From: Rhodospirillaceae bacterium
Lineage (GTDB): Bacteria > Pseudomonadota > Alphaproteobacteria > Rhodospirillales > Rhodospirillaceae
Reading direction: 5' to 3'
DNA: 64,000 nucleotides
Assembly (NCBI GenBank): GCA_947476925.1
Contig: CANJSF010000003.1
Location: 124,001 to 188,000, forward strand
Shown one piece after another: positions 41,551-50,524 of this stretch; positions within the stretch are counted from its first letter, which is position 1; every line of letters starts with the position of its first letter. A program made the translations under genes and the position numbers. Under the pieces are notes generated by a model that did not search any database, was not told the origin of the DNA, and worked only from the letters and a program-made list of their open reading frames with translations.

Positions 41551-41952
41551 TTATTTCGTCTGATCTTTCAAATAGGCAATCAACGCTTTCCGGTCTGGTT
41601 CTTTGGGAACACCGGCAAATGCCATTTTGTTGCCAGGCAGGAAATCCTTCGGCTTCGTCAGCCATTCGTTGATGGTCGCTTCCGACCAAGTGATGCCCGA
41701 TTTCGCGACGGCATCGGAATACTTGAAATCAGCCTTCGAACCGGCCTTCGCGCCAAACACGCCATTGAGATTGGGGCCGACTTTATGGCGCCCGTCTTTC
41801 TCGGTCGAATGGCACGAGCGGCACATCAGGAACACGCGCTGACCAAGCTTCATGGTCGCTTCGTCTGGCGCTTGCGCCGACGCGGGCGTGATGACTGTCA
41901 TCGACAAAGCCAAACCGGCAAACGCAGCAGAAACGGAAATCAGTTTTTTCAT
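41551..41952 (-). CDS. Class I cytochrome c, periplasmic
   Basis: The 133-residue protein has a signal peptide (about 1-27, ending SASAQ region) and a heme site CRSCH (C44, C47, H48 from ATG 41952), with a Met ligand in PGNKMAFAG. It resembles soluble cytochrome c2/c-550-type electron carriers. AGGGTGAG precedes the ATG; an in-frame TTG two codons upstream is less likely. It could take electrons from the exported amine oxidases or another periplasmic oxidase nearby, but that is inference. It shares the terminator at 41497-41526 with the double-cupin gene. Confidence 0.92.
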   Translation of the reverse strand: MKKLISVSAAFAGLALSMTVITPASAQAPDEATMKLGQRVFLMCRSCHSTEKDGRHKVGPNLNGVFGAKAGSKADFKYSDAVAKSGITWSEATINEWLTKPKDFLPGNKMAFAGVPKEPDRKALIAYLKDQTK

Positions 41953-42258
41953 TGCCAACTCACCCTAAGTTCAGTGCAATTGCGCTGCTGAGCGCGCATC
42001 CCCACAAAAATCGCGCGAAACGTAGTGGGTTTAGCATCAAAGTAAAGCCAGATTTTGGCAAGTATTCCAAGCTGCGGAACGCCCCAGAACCATACATTCA
42101 GGAATAGGTTGTGTACGGCATAGCAGCGATTTTGTCGAAACCGCATTCGCTCTGGCCACGTTTTGGGTGCGGCAAAGATAAAACCTTGCCAACGTTGAGG
42201 AAACACGCAACCTGACGGTTCAAACTGTCGCGACTAAGCTTTTGACTGCGTCCTATTG
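41953..42258. other. Intergenic region with no recognised gene
   Basis: This gap between the divergent cytochrome c and RND adaptor genes contains no credible ORF, tRNA-like fold or repeat that I can see. A TTGACT at 42242-42247 lacks a suitable -10 partner. It presumably holds both promoters. Confidence 0.5.
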
Positions 42259-43380
42259 ATGGCTAAAGAAATTAAAATGGAAAATAAATTGCTGGCTATG
42301 GATAAGGCGAAGGTAATCGCCCTGGGGATCCTCGGGGTCGTCGTGCTGTGGATTGGCTCGGGCATGATTTTTAGGGCTGAGAAAGCCCCTGAAACATCCC
42401 GCCCAGGCGGAAAAGCAAACCCGGATGAAGCCGCGACAACTGTCAAAATTATTCGCTCCAAGGCCGAACCGTTTCAAAGCGGTGTCATTCTGCAAGGCCG
42501 CACAAATGCATCGCGCTCGGTCGATTTAAGGGCCGAAGTGTCCGGGCGGGTTGAGAAAATCCTGGTGGACCGGGGTCAGCCGGTCAAACAAAGTCAGGAA
42601 ATTTTGCTGATCGCGGTGAATGATCGTGCCGCACGTTTAGCCCAAGCCAAAGCGTCCCTCACCCAGCGCGATATGCAGGCCGAAGGTGCACGCCAACTGG
42701 CTAAGCAAAGCTTTCAAAGCCAAGTGAAATTGGCGGAAGCCGAAGCACAACTGGCGCAAGCCAGAGCGGATGTGTCGCGCTTTGAATTAGACCTGGCCAA
42801 TACCCGAATCAAAGCGCCCTTCGATGGAGTCATGGAAACAAGACTGGTCGATGATGGCGCGCTGCTCAATGTTGGTGATCGGATTGGAACGGTGGTCGAC
42901 CTCAATCCCATCAAAATCACTGCGCAATTATCGGAACGCAATGTCGGCGATGCTAAAACAGGCTTACCGGCGAAAATCGTTCTGACCGATGGCCGCACCC
43001 TTGATGGTCAGGTCACTTACATTGCGTCGGTCTCGGACCCTAACACGCGCACCTTTGCCATCGAAGTCATGGCCCCCAATCCCGAGCGCAAAGTGCTCTC
43101 GGGCTTGGCCGCACAATTACGATTGCCGTTTGGGCAAAATACTGCGCACCGCATTTCATCATCGGTCATGACGTTGGCCGATGACGGCAAGATTGGTGTG
43201 AAGGGCGTTGACGCCGATAACAAAGTTCAATTCTGGCCCGTGCAAAAAATCGATGATAGCGCCGACGGCACGTGGGTGACGGGCCTGCCAGATCAGTTAG
43301 ACCTGATTGTTGTCGGCCAGGAGTACGTTGCCGTTGGACAGAAGGTGAAACCGGTCTCAGCCGAGGCGAAGTCCAACTAA
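42259..43380 (+). CDS. RND efflux system periplasmic adaptor (membrane fusion protein)
   Basis: The 373-residue protein has one N-terminal membrane segment (about 18-38) and a lipoyl-hairpin layout. VDLRAEVSGRVEKILVDRGQ is in the first half-motif, an Ala/Gln-rich coiled-coil hairpin follows (QAKASLTQRDMQAEGARQLA and ALAQARADVSRFELDLA region), and TRIKAPFDGVMETRLVDDG is in the second. Beta-barrel and membrane-proximal domains follow. This is the AcrA/MexA type that links an RND pump to the outer membrane. The matching pump lies at 46.7 kb on the same strand, but three leftward genes sit between, so this adaptor is unusually far from it. Its end overlaps DUF2177 by four bases. Confidence 0.88.
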   Translation: MAKEIKMENKLLAMDKAKVIALGILGVVVLWIGSGMIFRAEKAPETSRPGGKANPDEAATTVKIIRSKAEPFQSGVILQGRTNASRSVDLRAEVSGRVEKILVDRGQPVKQSQEILLIAVNDRAARLAQAKASLTQRDMQAEGARQLAKQSFQSQVKLAEAEAQLAQARADVSRFELDLANTRIKAPFDGVMETRLVDDGALLNVGDRIGTVVDLNPIKITAQLSERNVGDAKTGLPAKIVLTDGRTLDGQVTYIASVSDPNTRTFAIEVMAPNPERKVLSGLAAQLRLPFGQNTAHRISSSVMTLADDGKIGVKGVDADNKVQFWPVQKIDDSADGTWVTGLPDQLDLIVVGQEYVAVGQKVKPVSAEAKSN

Positions 43381-43778
43381 CCCACATTCCTCGCTGCTAG
43401 CATGCCGATGGTTGCCGCCAAGGCAGTCAGAGCGCTACCCCAAATGATATCAACCACCGCCATTTGAGCCGGGAAGCCTTTGAGCGTCGCCCAATTGCTC
43501 AGGTCATAGGTCGCATACGCCACAAACCCGAACAGCGCACCGCGCATCGCCGCATCGCGCCAGTCGCCAGAGGCCAAGCCGGTCGAGCTTGCAAAATAAA
43601 CAACGCCAAACGGGTAGATCACGTAAAACAAACCAGCAGCTAGGAAATTCACTTGTTCGGCCATCAAGTGTCCAATTTGCGCTTTGTAAAAATCCTTCAC
43701 GATCAAGCCTAACCAAACGCCGTCGACGACCAACAACGTGAGCAATGTTACGCCATAGCACACCAGATATTTTGTCAC
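43377..43778 (-). CDS. DUF2177 family membrane protein
   Basis: The 133-residue protein has four membrane helices and matches DUF2177 in length and in the blocks TLLVVDGVWLGLIVKDFYK, FYVIYPFGVVYFA, and GFVAYATYDLSNWATLKGFP. The GTG start is preceded by AGGAGG at six bases. Function of the family is unknown. It is last in a leftward run with the solute-binding protein and nitrilase genes, from which it is ten bases away; its end overlaps the convergent RND adaptor. Confidence 0.88.
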   Translation of the reverse strand: MTKYLVCYGVTLLTLLVVDGVWLGLIVKDFYKAQIGHLMAEQVNFLAAGLFYVIYPFGVVYFASSTGLASGDWRDAAMRGALFGFVAYATYDLSNWATLKGFPAQMAVVDIIWGSALTALAATIGMLAARNVG

Positions 43779-43788
43779 GACCAGCCTC

Positions 43789-45297
43789 CTATTTCTTCAC
43801 TGTGATCAAGTGTAGCGGCAGATAGTCATAATACGCATTGTAATCTGGCGTTTGGTCAACACGTGGTCCTGCGCCGTCAAGATAGCTATTTTGCCACAGG
43901 AATATGCCCGGCGGATTTTCGTATTCGAGGCGCGTCACCTTTTGCAGAAGAGCATCGACAACGGTGATATCGGTCGCCGCTTGTGCCTGCTTGATGAACT
44001 CCAACACTTGCGGATCGCAAAAGTAAGGTTTGTAGATTCCGGTCTGGCCCAAACATGATCGATACCGATAATCGCCGAGGCCGTCGAGCCCGCGACCGAT
44101 GTTGGCGAACATCTCGGCCTCGAAACGCCCAGCCCACATCATTTGCGTCATCTCAACCATAGCTGCTGGAATAATTGTAAAGGTGATTCCAACAGCGGCT
44201 AAGTCTTGAGCAATTTGTTGGTAGAAGGTGGATTCATCAGCGCCGCTCGGCGAAACCCGCACCGTAAATTTCAAGCCCTTGGTGTATCCCGCCTCGGCCA
44301 ATAGGGCTTTTGCGCGCGCTGGGTCGTAGGGATAAGGCTTGATATCGGCGACATATCCTGGCGCGCCAGGCAACACCAATTGGCCGACAGGCTTGACTGT
44401 GCCGCCCAGAATCACGTCGGCAATTGCCTGGCGGTTGACGGCGTAATTCATCGCCAAACGTACTTTGGGGTCATTGATGGGAGATTGCGGGACGTGCTCC
44501 TTGGCAAATGAGAGATAGCTGATACGCGAACTGAGGCGATCCAATGCTTTGCCGCCTATGCCATTTAATTCCTCGCGATCACCAGGGCCGATTTGCAAAG
44601 CAACGTCGATGGCACCTGCAGCAATGGCCTGCATGCGCGACATTTGCTCGGCCAGCACGTGAATTTCAAGCCGCGCGACTTTGGGTGCATTCCAGGCTTT
44701 TGGGTTAGCCGTCAACACCAGTCGCGCCGGGCTTTCACTTGCCAACATAAATGCCCCGGTCCCGACACTTTTGCTGTCTCCATCTTTGTCCAGCGTTGCC
44801 GCCCACATTGCGGGTTCAGGGATTTTCCACAGCGCCATCCGTTGCACGAACTGCGGGTCAGGCTGCTTGAGGTATATGTCTGCGGTCAATTCACCCGTCG
44901 CCACTGCGCGTTCAATATTGGCCAACGAGCTTCCAAGGGTGCTGGTCATGCCTTTCGGCGTTTTCAGATAGGCCGCAGATTCGACAATGGCTTTGGACGT
45001 CAGCGGTGCGCCGTTTGAGAAAACAACCCCGCTCCTTAAGGTGATGCTCCAGACCCGGGCATCTTTGGTCGACCACGAAGCCGCCAACCATGGTTGCGCT
45101 TTTCCATTCGCGTCGATCAGGAGCAGCGGATCAAAAATGGGAATCGTCGCAATGGTCGAGGGCAGCGATAGCCCTGGGTACGGACTGGCAAGTTGCGGCG
45201 CGACAATGGGCGTTGCAAGACGCAAGGTGCCTTGCGGCGCAGCCGCCGCGTCGGTGATGAAAGCGAAGATCGCAAGTAGAACGGCTGCGCGCGTCAT
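43789..45297 (-). CDS. ABC transporter solute-binding protein, family 5 (peptide/nickel type), orphan
   Basis: The 502-residue protein has a signal peptide (about 1-20) and the family 5 layout: TIATIPIFDPLLLIDANGK, LAASWSTKDARVWSITLRSG and VFSNGAPLTSKAIVESAAYL near the N-terminus, and later VRLAMNYAVNRQAIADVILGG. It binds a substrate in the periplasm for an ABC importer. No permease or ATPase gene is nearby, so it is an orphan or works with a transporter elsewhere. It lies five bases after the nitrilase gene and ten before DUF2177, so its ligand may be related to the nitrilase substrate (inference). Confidence 0.9.
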   Translation of the reverse strand: MTRAAVLLAIFAFITDAAAAPQGTLRLATPIVAPQLASPYPGLSLPSTIATIPIFDPLLLIDANGKAQPWLAASWSTKDARVWSITLRSGVVFSNGAPLTSKAIVESAAYLKTPKGMTSTLGSSLANIERAVATGELTADIYLKQPDPQFVQRMALWKIPEPAMWAATLDKDGDSKSVGTGAFMLASESPARLVLTANPKAWNAPKVARLEIHVLAEQMSRMQAIAAGAIDVALQIGPGDREELNGIGGKALDRLSSRISYLSFAKEHVPQSPINDPKVRLAMNYAVNRQAIADVILGGTVKPVGQLVLPGAPGYVADIKPYPYDPARAKALLAEAGYTKGLKFTVRVSPSGADESTFYQQIAQDLAAVGITFTIIPAAMVEMTQMMWAGRFEAEMFANIGRGLDGLGDYRYRSCLGQTGIYKPYFCDPQVLEFIKQAQAATDITVVDALLQKVTRLEYENPPGIFLWQNSYLDGAGPRVDQTPDYNAYYDYLPLHLITVKK

Positions 45298-45302
45298 CGG
45301 CT

Positions 45303-46394
45303 TCAGCTACCCCACAAATCAAAGCCTTCAAGAGCCGCGCCCTTTGACGGTGGATTAAAAGTGCCGTCGGCGACCTTGCGTTTAATAACATCAATCAATG
45401 CGTCTTGAATGCGTTGCTTGGAATCCATCGGGTGATTGGCGAACAAGTTCGGCGGATAGAACGATGCCTCTGACAACACCTTCGCATAAGCTTCGGAGCG
45501 CAAACGCGCCAGCCGATTAACGCCAAAGGGCCCCGTGGGCGTGCACCGCGCTCGGCGCAAAGCGTCCATATCAATTACGGTTGAAGCTATCGCATTCTCA
45601 CCGGCGACGCCGCTTTCGACCATCAGTTGGCCTTGATAGTCGATTATCTTTGAATTGCCGGCGTGTGTGTCGTTGGGCAAAATTCCGATAATCTTGCCCG
45701 CATTGGCCGAGATAAAATAAACCATGTTCTCGGCGGCGCGCACCCGCTTGGAAGACTCCCAGGCCATTTTGTCGCTGGTGCCGTGATCTGACGTCGGGTG
45801 CAAAATGATCTCGGCGCCCCGGATCGTCAGGCAGCGCGCAGTCTCGGGCCACAAAATCTCACCGCAGGGCATCATGGCAATGTTCCCGATTTCCGTTTTG
45901 GCGACCGGAAACAGCCCTTCAATGCCGTGCTTGTCGAGATATTCGTCTAGGACATCATGCGGCGAGGCCGCCTGCGCGGTTGAGACGCGGCGGTATTTCA
46001 AAATTACATCGCCAGATGGATTGATCAGAAACGAGCAGTTGAAGTAGCGATTGGGCCAATCGGGAGGCGCCTCGTAAGCGTTAGCGCCCAAGTATATGCC
46101 GTACTTCGACGCAATCTTTTGAAGTCGCTCGATTTCAGGGCTGCCAGGAATTTGGAAGCAGGCCTTTTTCATCCACTCTTCTGAGGTTTCCCATAATGGA
46201 AAGCCTTGCAAATTAAACTCGGGGAACAGCACCAAGTTTTTCATGCCCCCGCCTCGCCCAACCGAGAACTTGATCAATTCCTCCCATCGGTCGATGCTTT
46301 TATTGACAATGGCCATCGCGTCCTCACGGGTCGCCGCTCCATTGACAATGACATTGTAGGTTTGCATCGCGGTGGCTTTCCACAACAGTGCCAT
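45303..46394 (-). CDS. Nitrilase-superfamily carbon-nitrogen hydrolase
   Basis: The 363-residue protein has E59 in LVLFPEFNLQG and C177 in MMPCGEILWPE at the catalytic positions. The usual Lys position reads R136 in KYRRVST, so the classic E-K-C triad is not complete by eye, though a nearby Lys (K133) might serve. It aligns along its length with the Ser-variant at 27.8 kb and with the second half of the two-domain protein at 19.5 kb. AAGGAG stands nine bases before the ATG. Family members hydrolyse nitriles, amides or carbamoyl compounds. First gene of a run with the solute-binding protein and DUF2177. Confidence 0.88.
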   Translation of the reverse strand: MALLWKATAMQTYNVIVNGAATREDAMAIVNKSIDRWEELIKFSVGRGGGMKNLVLFPEFNLQGFPLWETSEEWMKKACFQIPGSPEIERLQKIASKYGIYLGANAYEAPPDWPNRYFNCSFLINPSGDVILKYRRVSTAQAASPHDVLDEYLDKHGIEGLFPVAKTEIGNIAMMPCGEILWPETARCLTIRGAEIILHPTSDHGTSDKMAWESSKRVRAAENMVYFISANAGKIIGILPNDTHAGNSKIIDYQGQLMVESGVAGENAIASTVIDMDALRRARCTPTGPFGVNRLARLRSEAYAKVLSEASFYPPNLFANHPMDSKQRIQDALIDVIKRKVADGTFNPPSKGAALEGFDLWGS

Positions 46395-46724
46395 CGATGA
46401 TCACTCCTTGATTTAAAGGCTGCGCTTAAACCGCCGCGCTGGTAGATCAGCTTACCCCTGCACTGATATTTTTCGAGCTCTTTCGTGAAGCTCCCCCAGC
46501 AGGCCTCAAACGCCATGTCGGCCTTTTTGCCACATTGCCCAGACAGCCCGAGTTGGCCAAACCCTCCCCGGCAAACACATACACGCCAGGCCCCGATTTA
46601 TCCGCCTGCGCCACCCTGCGGTGGTTGTTACGCGCCGTTACTCAATTCGTGATGGCGGTGAGGCTCTGAAGAGGTAAATTGATCCCTAGAATACGGGCCA
46701 AATCATGCCCGCTGGGGAAAATCG
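46395..46724. other. Intergenic region between nitrilase and RND pump genes
   Basis: No credible gene is seen in this gap. It contains a short hairpin CCACC-ctgc-GGTGG at 46611-46624 and a possible -10 element TAGAAT at 46687-46692, about 33 bases before the pump start, but no convincing -35 partner. It presumably holds the promoters of both divergent units. Confidence 0.4.
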
Positions 46725-49700
46725 ATGAACGCCATTATTGATGCTGCCTTTCATCACACACGCATGGTTGTCGTGTCGCTGATCGTGCTGTTTTTAGCCG
46801 GCACCATCGCCTACGTCTCAATCCCGAAAGAAGCTGAACCGGAAATCAAGCTGCCGTTGATCTTTGTATCGCTTCGACTGGATGGCGTTTCGCCGGGCGA
46901 TGCCGAACGGCTGCTGATCCGCCCGGTCGAAGAAGAAATGCAGGCTTTGCAAGGCATCAAGGAAGTGCGCGCCACCGGATTTCAAGGCGGGGCCTCGGTT
47001 GTTTTGGAATTTGTTGCCGACACCAAAATGGACCGCGCACTCGATGACGTACGTCAGGCGATGGGCCGGGCGCGGCCCAAAATTCCGGCCGACGCGAACG
47101 AACCGTTCATCCGCGAATTCAACCAAGGCGGCTTTCCCATTCTCACCGCCAGCATTGCCGGCGATATACCCGAGCGCACGCTTTTGCATATGGCGCAAGA
47201 TTTGCGCGACCGCGTGGCACAACTACCAAATGTATTGGAAGCTAACGTTTCGGGCCTGCGCGAGGAACAAGTTGAGATTGTGATCGACCCGTTGCGGCTC
47301 GAGCACTACGGCATCAGCAATCAAGAACTCCTGCAGATTATCAATCGGTCAAATCGGCTGGTCGCCGCAGGCAACCTCGACACCGGTCAGGGCAAGTTCT
47401 CGGTCAAAGTCCCGGGACTTTTCGAAGACGTCGACGATATTTGGAACCTGCCCATCAAAGCCGACCGCAACGGCACGGTTAAGTTGTCGGACGTGGCCGA
47501 GATTGGCCGCACGTTCAAAGATGCCAACACATTTGTGCGTGTCGATGGCCAGCGCGCTGTGACGCTCGATTTTGTCAATCGGCGCGGCACGAACGTGATT
47601 CAAAGCGTGAATGCCATTAAACAAGTTATCGAGCGCGAGACCAAAGCTTGGCCCAACAGCATTCACGTGCAGATCATCAATGATCGCTCGGTCAACGTGA
47701 AGGCGCAGCTCGGGACCATTGAAAACGGCGTTATTCTGGCGATCTTCTTGGTCATGGCTGCATGTATGGCGTTGCTGGGCGTCCGCAACGGCTTGCTTGT
47801 GGGATTGGCCATCCCCGGTTCATTCCTGACCGGCATTCTGGTGATGTACTCGCTGGGCATGTCGATCAACTTCGTGGCGGTCTTCGGCTTGATCCTTGTG
47901 ACCGGCATGTTGGTCGATGATGCCATCATCGTGGTGGAAAATGCCGACCGGCGCATCATGGCGGGGCAGATGCCTTTTTACGCCTATTCCGATTCTGCCA
48001 AACGATTGGCTGTGCCCGTAATCACGTCGACGTTGACCACGATTGCGGCGTTCGTACCGCTGATGTTTTGGCCGGGCTTCGTGGGCCAGTTCATGGGGTT
48101 GTTGCCGTTTACCGTCATCAGCGTGCTTGTGGCATCGTTGATTATGGGCCTGGTGTTTGTGCCTGCCGTCGGCGGTATGCTGAAGGCGCCTTCGGCAGTG
48201 AACTGCACACTCACCACGGTCGATGACAAATCGATCGTCCACCCGCAACAAAGTTCGGGTTGGGTGAAAACTTATGTCGATTTCCTGGAAAGCGCTCTGA
48301 ACCATCCTGTTCGTGTGCTCGTTATTTCTGTGTCTTTGTTGTTCTTGGTGCCGGCCGCGTTCTTTGCATTCGGCAAGGGCTTTACGCTCAACCCACCTGA
48401 AGAGCCGCGTTCGGCGGCGTTGCGCATTCACGCGCTGGGCAACATGTCGCTCGACGAACAAGATAACTTGGTCAAAGAAGTTGAACGGCGCATTAGCAGC
48501 ATCCCCGATTTCGACCACGTCTATACGCGTACCGGCAGGCCCGCAGGGGCGACCGGCGAAGACGAAGATGTGATAGGTGAAATTCGCTTGTTGTTTAAAG
48601 AATGGGGCGAGCGGCGCAGCGCTGACGTCGTCCTCACCGACGCGCAAAATCGTATTCGCGATTTGCCCGGCATTATCGTTGAGTCCAAAAAGACTCTGCA
48701 CATGTCAAATGACACCAGCATCGAGATTTTGGTGGCTTCGAAGTTTCCAGAATTGTTGATGGATGCCACGGCCAAAATTCGCCACGGCATGGATAAGGTT
48801 CAAGGTCTGCGAAACCTGGACGATACACTTCCCCTGCCCGGCATTGAGTGGGAACTCGATGTTGATCGGTCGGAGGCTGCCAAATACGGCGCCGACCTGA
48901 CAACGGTGGGAGATTCCATCCGCCTGATTACCAACGGGCTGCGCCTGGGTCGTTACCGCCCCAACGACAGCGTCGAGGAAATCGACATTGTTGTGCGTTA
49001 CCCCGTCGAGTACCGCAATTTGCGGCAGCTTGATTCCATTCGAATTGAAACCCGCGACGGGCAAGTGCCCATATCGAACTTCGTGAAACGCAAGCCGGTG
49101 CAGGAAGTCACCGAAATCCAACGCGTTGAGGGCAAGAGAATTCTAAAACTCACCTCGGGCACGATGCCAGGCGTATTTGCCGGCGATAAGGTGAAAGAAA
49201 TTAAGCAAATGATTGCCGGCCTGGGCCTCGATAATCGCGTAGAGATTCACTTCAAAGGTGAAGAGGAACTTCAGCAGGAGAATACGACGTTCCTGATTTT
49301 CGCGTTTGGCTCGGCTGTTTTCCTCATCGCAATGATCTTGCTGGCCGAGTTCAACAGCTTCTTCTCGGTGATGCTCATTCTCTCGGCCGTTTTGCTATCA
49401 ACGATTGGTGTGTTTGCCGGGCTGCTGATTGCACAAACGCCGTTTATTATGACGATGACCGGCGTGGGCGTGATTGCCTGCGCAGGTGTGATTGTGAAGA
49501 ATAATATTGTGCTGTTAGACACCTACAATATTTTCAAACACGAGATATCCGACACGCGCGAGGCCATAATGAAAACGTGTGTGCAGCGCTTGCGACCGAT
49601 CTTGCTGACAAACCTGACCGCGATTTTGGGCCTCGTTCCCATTGCCTTGCAGCTCCACGTCGACTTCTTCGCCCGCACCGTTGAATACGGAACTCCGGCA

Positions 49701-49898
49701 TTGCAGTTCTGGAAACACTTGGCCATCGCGATGATTTATGGCCTAGGTTTTGCGACGGCGTTGACCCTGGTGGTCACGCCATCGGTGCTGATGCTGCAAC
49801 ACAATCTAGCCAAAAAAGCGCGCGAGCGCAGGCCTGCTGAAATGCCGGCCATGGCCTCGGCCGACATCCGTGCGCTGCACCGCCCAGCTGCGGAGTGA
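46725..49898 (+). CDS. RND multidrug efflux transporter permease (HAE1/AcrB-like)
   Basis: The 1057-residue protein is an inner-membrane proton-driven RND pump with a membrane helix near the N-terminus, a large periplasmic domain, a helix bundle, a second periplasmic domain and a last bundle. Proton-relay residues are visible: D398 and D399 in GMLVDDAIIVVEN and K925 in GVIVKNNIVLLD, as in AcrB. Length is normal. GGGGA precedes the ATG. The adaptor for it lies 3.3 kb upstream beyond three opposite-strand genes. It is followed by a terminator that serves the convergent genes. Confidence 0.93.
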   Translation: MNAIIDAAFHHTRMVVVSLIVLFLAGTIAYVSIPKEAEPEIKLPLIFVSLRLDGVSPGDAERLLIRPVEEEMQALQGIKEVRATGFQGGASVVLEFVADTKMDRALDDVRQAMGRARPKIPADANEPFIREFNQGGFPILTASIAGDIPERTLLHMAQDLRDRVAQLPNVLEANVSGLREEQVEIVIDPLRLEHYGISNQELLQIINRSNRLVAAGNLDTGQGKFSVKVPGLFEDVDDIWNLPIKADRNGTVKLSDVAEIGRTFKDANTFVRVDGQRAVTLDFVNRRGTNVIQSVNAIKQVIERETKAWPNSIHVQIINDRSVNVKAQLGTIENGVILAIFLVMAACMALLGVRNGLLVGLAIPGSFLTGILVMYSLGMSINFVAVFGLILVTGMLVDDAIIVVENADRRIMAGQMPFYAYSDSAKRLAVPVITSTLTTIAAFVPLMFWPGFVGQFMGLLPFTVISVLVASLIMGLVFVPAVGGMLKAPSAVNCTLTTVDDKSIVHPQQSSGWVKTYVDFLESALNHPVRVLVISVSLLFLVPAAFFAFGKGFTLNPPEEPRSAALRIHALGNMSLDEQDNLVKEVERRISSIPDFDHVYTRTGRPAGATGEDEDVIGEIRLLFKEWGERRSADVVLTDAQNRIRDLPGIIVESKKTLHMSNDTSIEILVASKFPELLMDATAKIRHGMDKVQGLRNLDDTLPLPGIEWELDVDRSEAAKYGADLTTVGDSIRLITNGLRLGRYRPNDSVEEIDIVVRYPVEYRNLRQLDSIRIETRDGQVPISNFVKRKPVQEVTEIQRVEGKRILKLTSGTMPGVFAGDKVKEIKQMIAGLGLDNRVEIHFKGEEELQQENTTFLIFAFGSAVFLIAMILLAEFNSFFSVMLILSAVLLSTIGVFAGLLIAQTPFIMTMTGVGVIACAGVIVKNNIVLLDTYNIFKHEISDTREAIMKTCVQRLRPILLTNLTAILGLVPIALQLHVDFFARTVEYGTPALQFWKHLAIAMIYGLGFATALTLVVTPSVLMLQHNLAKKARERRPAEMPAMASADIRALHRPAAE

Positions 49899-49900
49899 TG

Positions 49901-49934
49901 GCAAACAAAAGGGCGGAGCCCAAAGGCCCCGCCC
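49901..49934 (-). terminator. Probable rho-independent terminator for the leftward operon
   Basis: GGGCGGAGCC, loop caaa, GGCCCCGCCC form a stem with one mismatch. On the minus strand it is followed by TTTTGTTTG, which suits termination of the leftward SnoaL operon. On the plus strand there is no T-run. Confidence 0.5.
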
Positions 49935-49958
49935 TCGCAGCTTGTCGTCTTGAGTAAC

Positions 49959-50498
49959 TTATTTCTTTTCCGGTGCCGCACCGGGCGCCGGCGGCAGTTG
50001 TAAACCCAACTGCCACAACTGACCGACGTTGTCGGCATTGCCCCAACGCTCGACGACTTTGCCATCCTTAAATTTATAAATGTCGGTGGCCGAGATGCGC
50101 GCGGTTTTGCCCGTGGCAGGCTGGGCGCCCATGGGACCCGTCATCTTGCTCGTCATCGCAACGCGGGCGACGACATAGTCGCCTTGGCAAATGACCAATT
50201 CATTCTCGTACGTGCGCTCGCCGAACGTTTTGAATGACTCATCATACATCGTCAGCATTCGCTCGACCTTCATTGGCGTTTTAGTGCCGCCGCCCCGGTC
50301 TTGATTGTGGCTGATGAACTCAGACGCGTAGAATTTCGGCGCCACCTTGCTGTTGCGCGGGATGAACATTTCGTTCGTCATGCCCATATAGGCGATGTAA
50401 TTGGGGTTCTTGGCATCGCAGCCAACAAACGTGGCGTCCTCAGCCATAGCCGGTGCAGCAAACATGATCGCTGTTGCTGCGAGTATAAGTTTATTCAT
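49959..50498 (-). CDS. Secreted SnoaL/NTF2-like protein
   Basis: The 179-residue protein (from ATG 50498, preceded by AAGGAGAT) begins MNKLILAATAIMFAAPAMAED, a signal peptide, and contains an NTF2-like region: FYASEFISHNQDRGGGTKTP, YENELVICQGDYVVARVAM and ATDIYKFKDGKVVERWGNAD. NTF2-like folds with a signal peptide are often periplasmic enzymes or binding proteins. A start 19 codons upstream is unlikely because it would add a non-signal leader. It is last in a run of six leftward genes and ends before the terminator at 49901. Confidence 0.8.
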   Translation of the reverse strand: MNKLILAATAIMFAAPAMAEDATFVGCDAKNPNYIAYMGMTNEMFIPRNSKVAPKFYASEFISHNQDRGGGTKTPMKVERMLTMYDESFKTFGERTYENELVICQGDYVVARVAMTSKMTGPMGAQPATGKTARISATDIYKFKDGKVVERWGNADNVGQLWQLGLQLPPAPGAAPEKK

Positions 50499-50524
50499 CG
50501 TCATCTCCTTGTTTTGATCAGTCA

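Noticed and set aside
42242-42247. TTGACT as -35 of the RND adaptor
   Set aside because: No suitable -10 lies at 16-18 bases, and the position would put the transcript start inside the gene.
46274-46516. Minus-strand 80-residue ORF at the nitrilase start
   Set aside because: It overlaps the nitrilase start in another frame, has no recognisable sequence, and nitrilase has a clear ribosome-binding site.
47820-48701. Long minus-strand frame inside the RND pump gene
   Set aside because: Composition is His/Arg/Gln-rich as expected for an antisense shadow of a coding gene; the pump motifs are on the plus strand.
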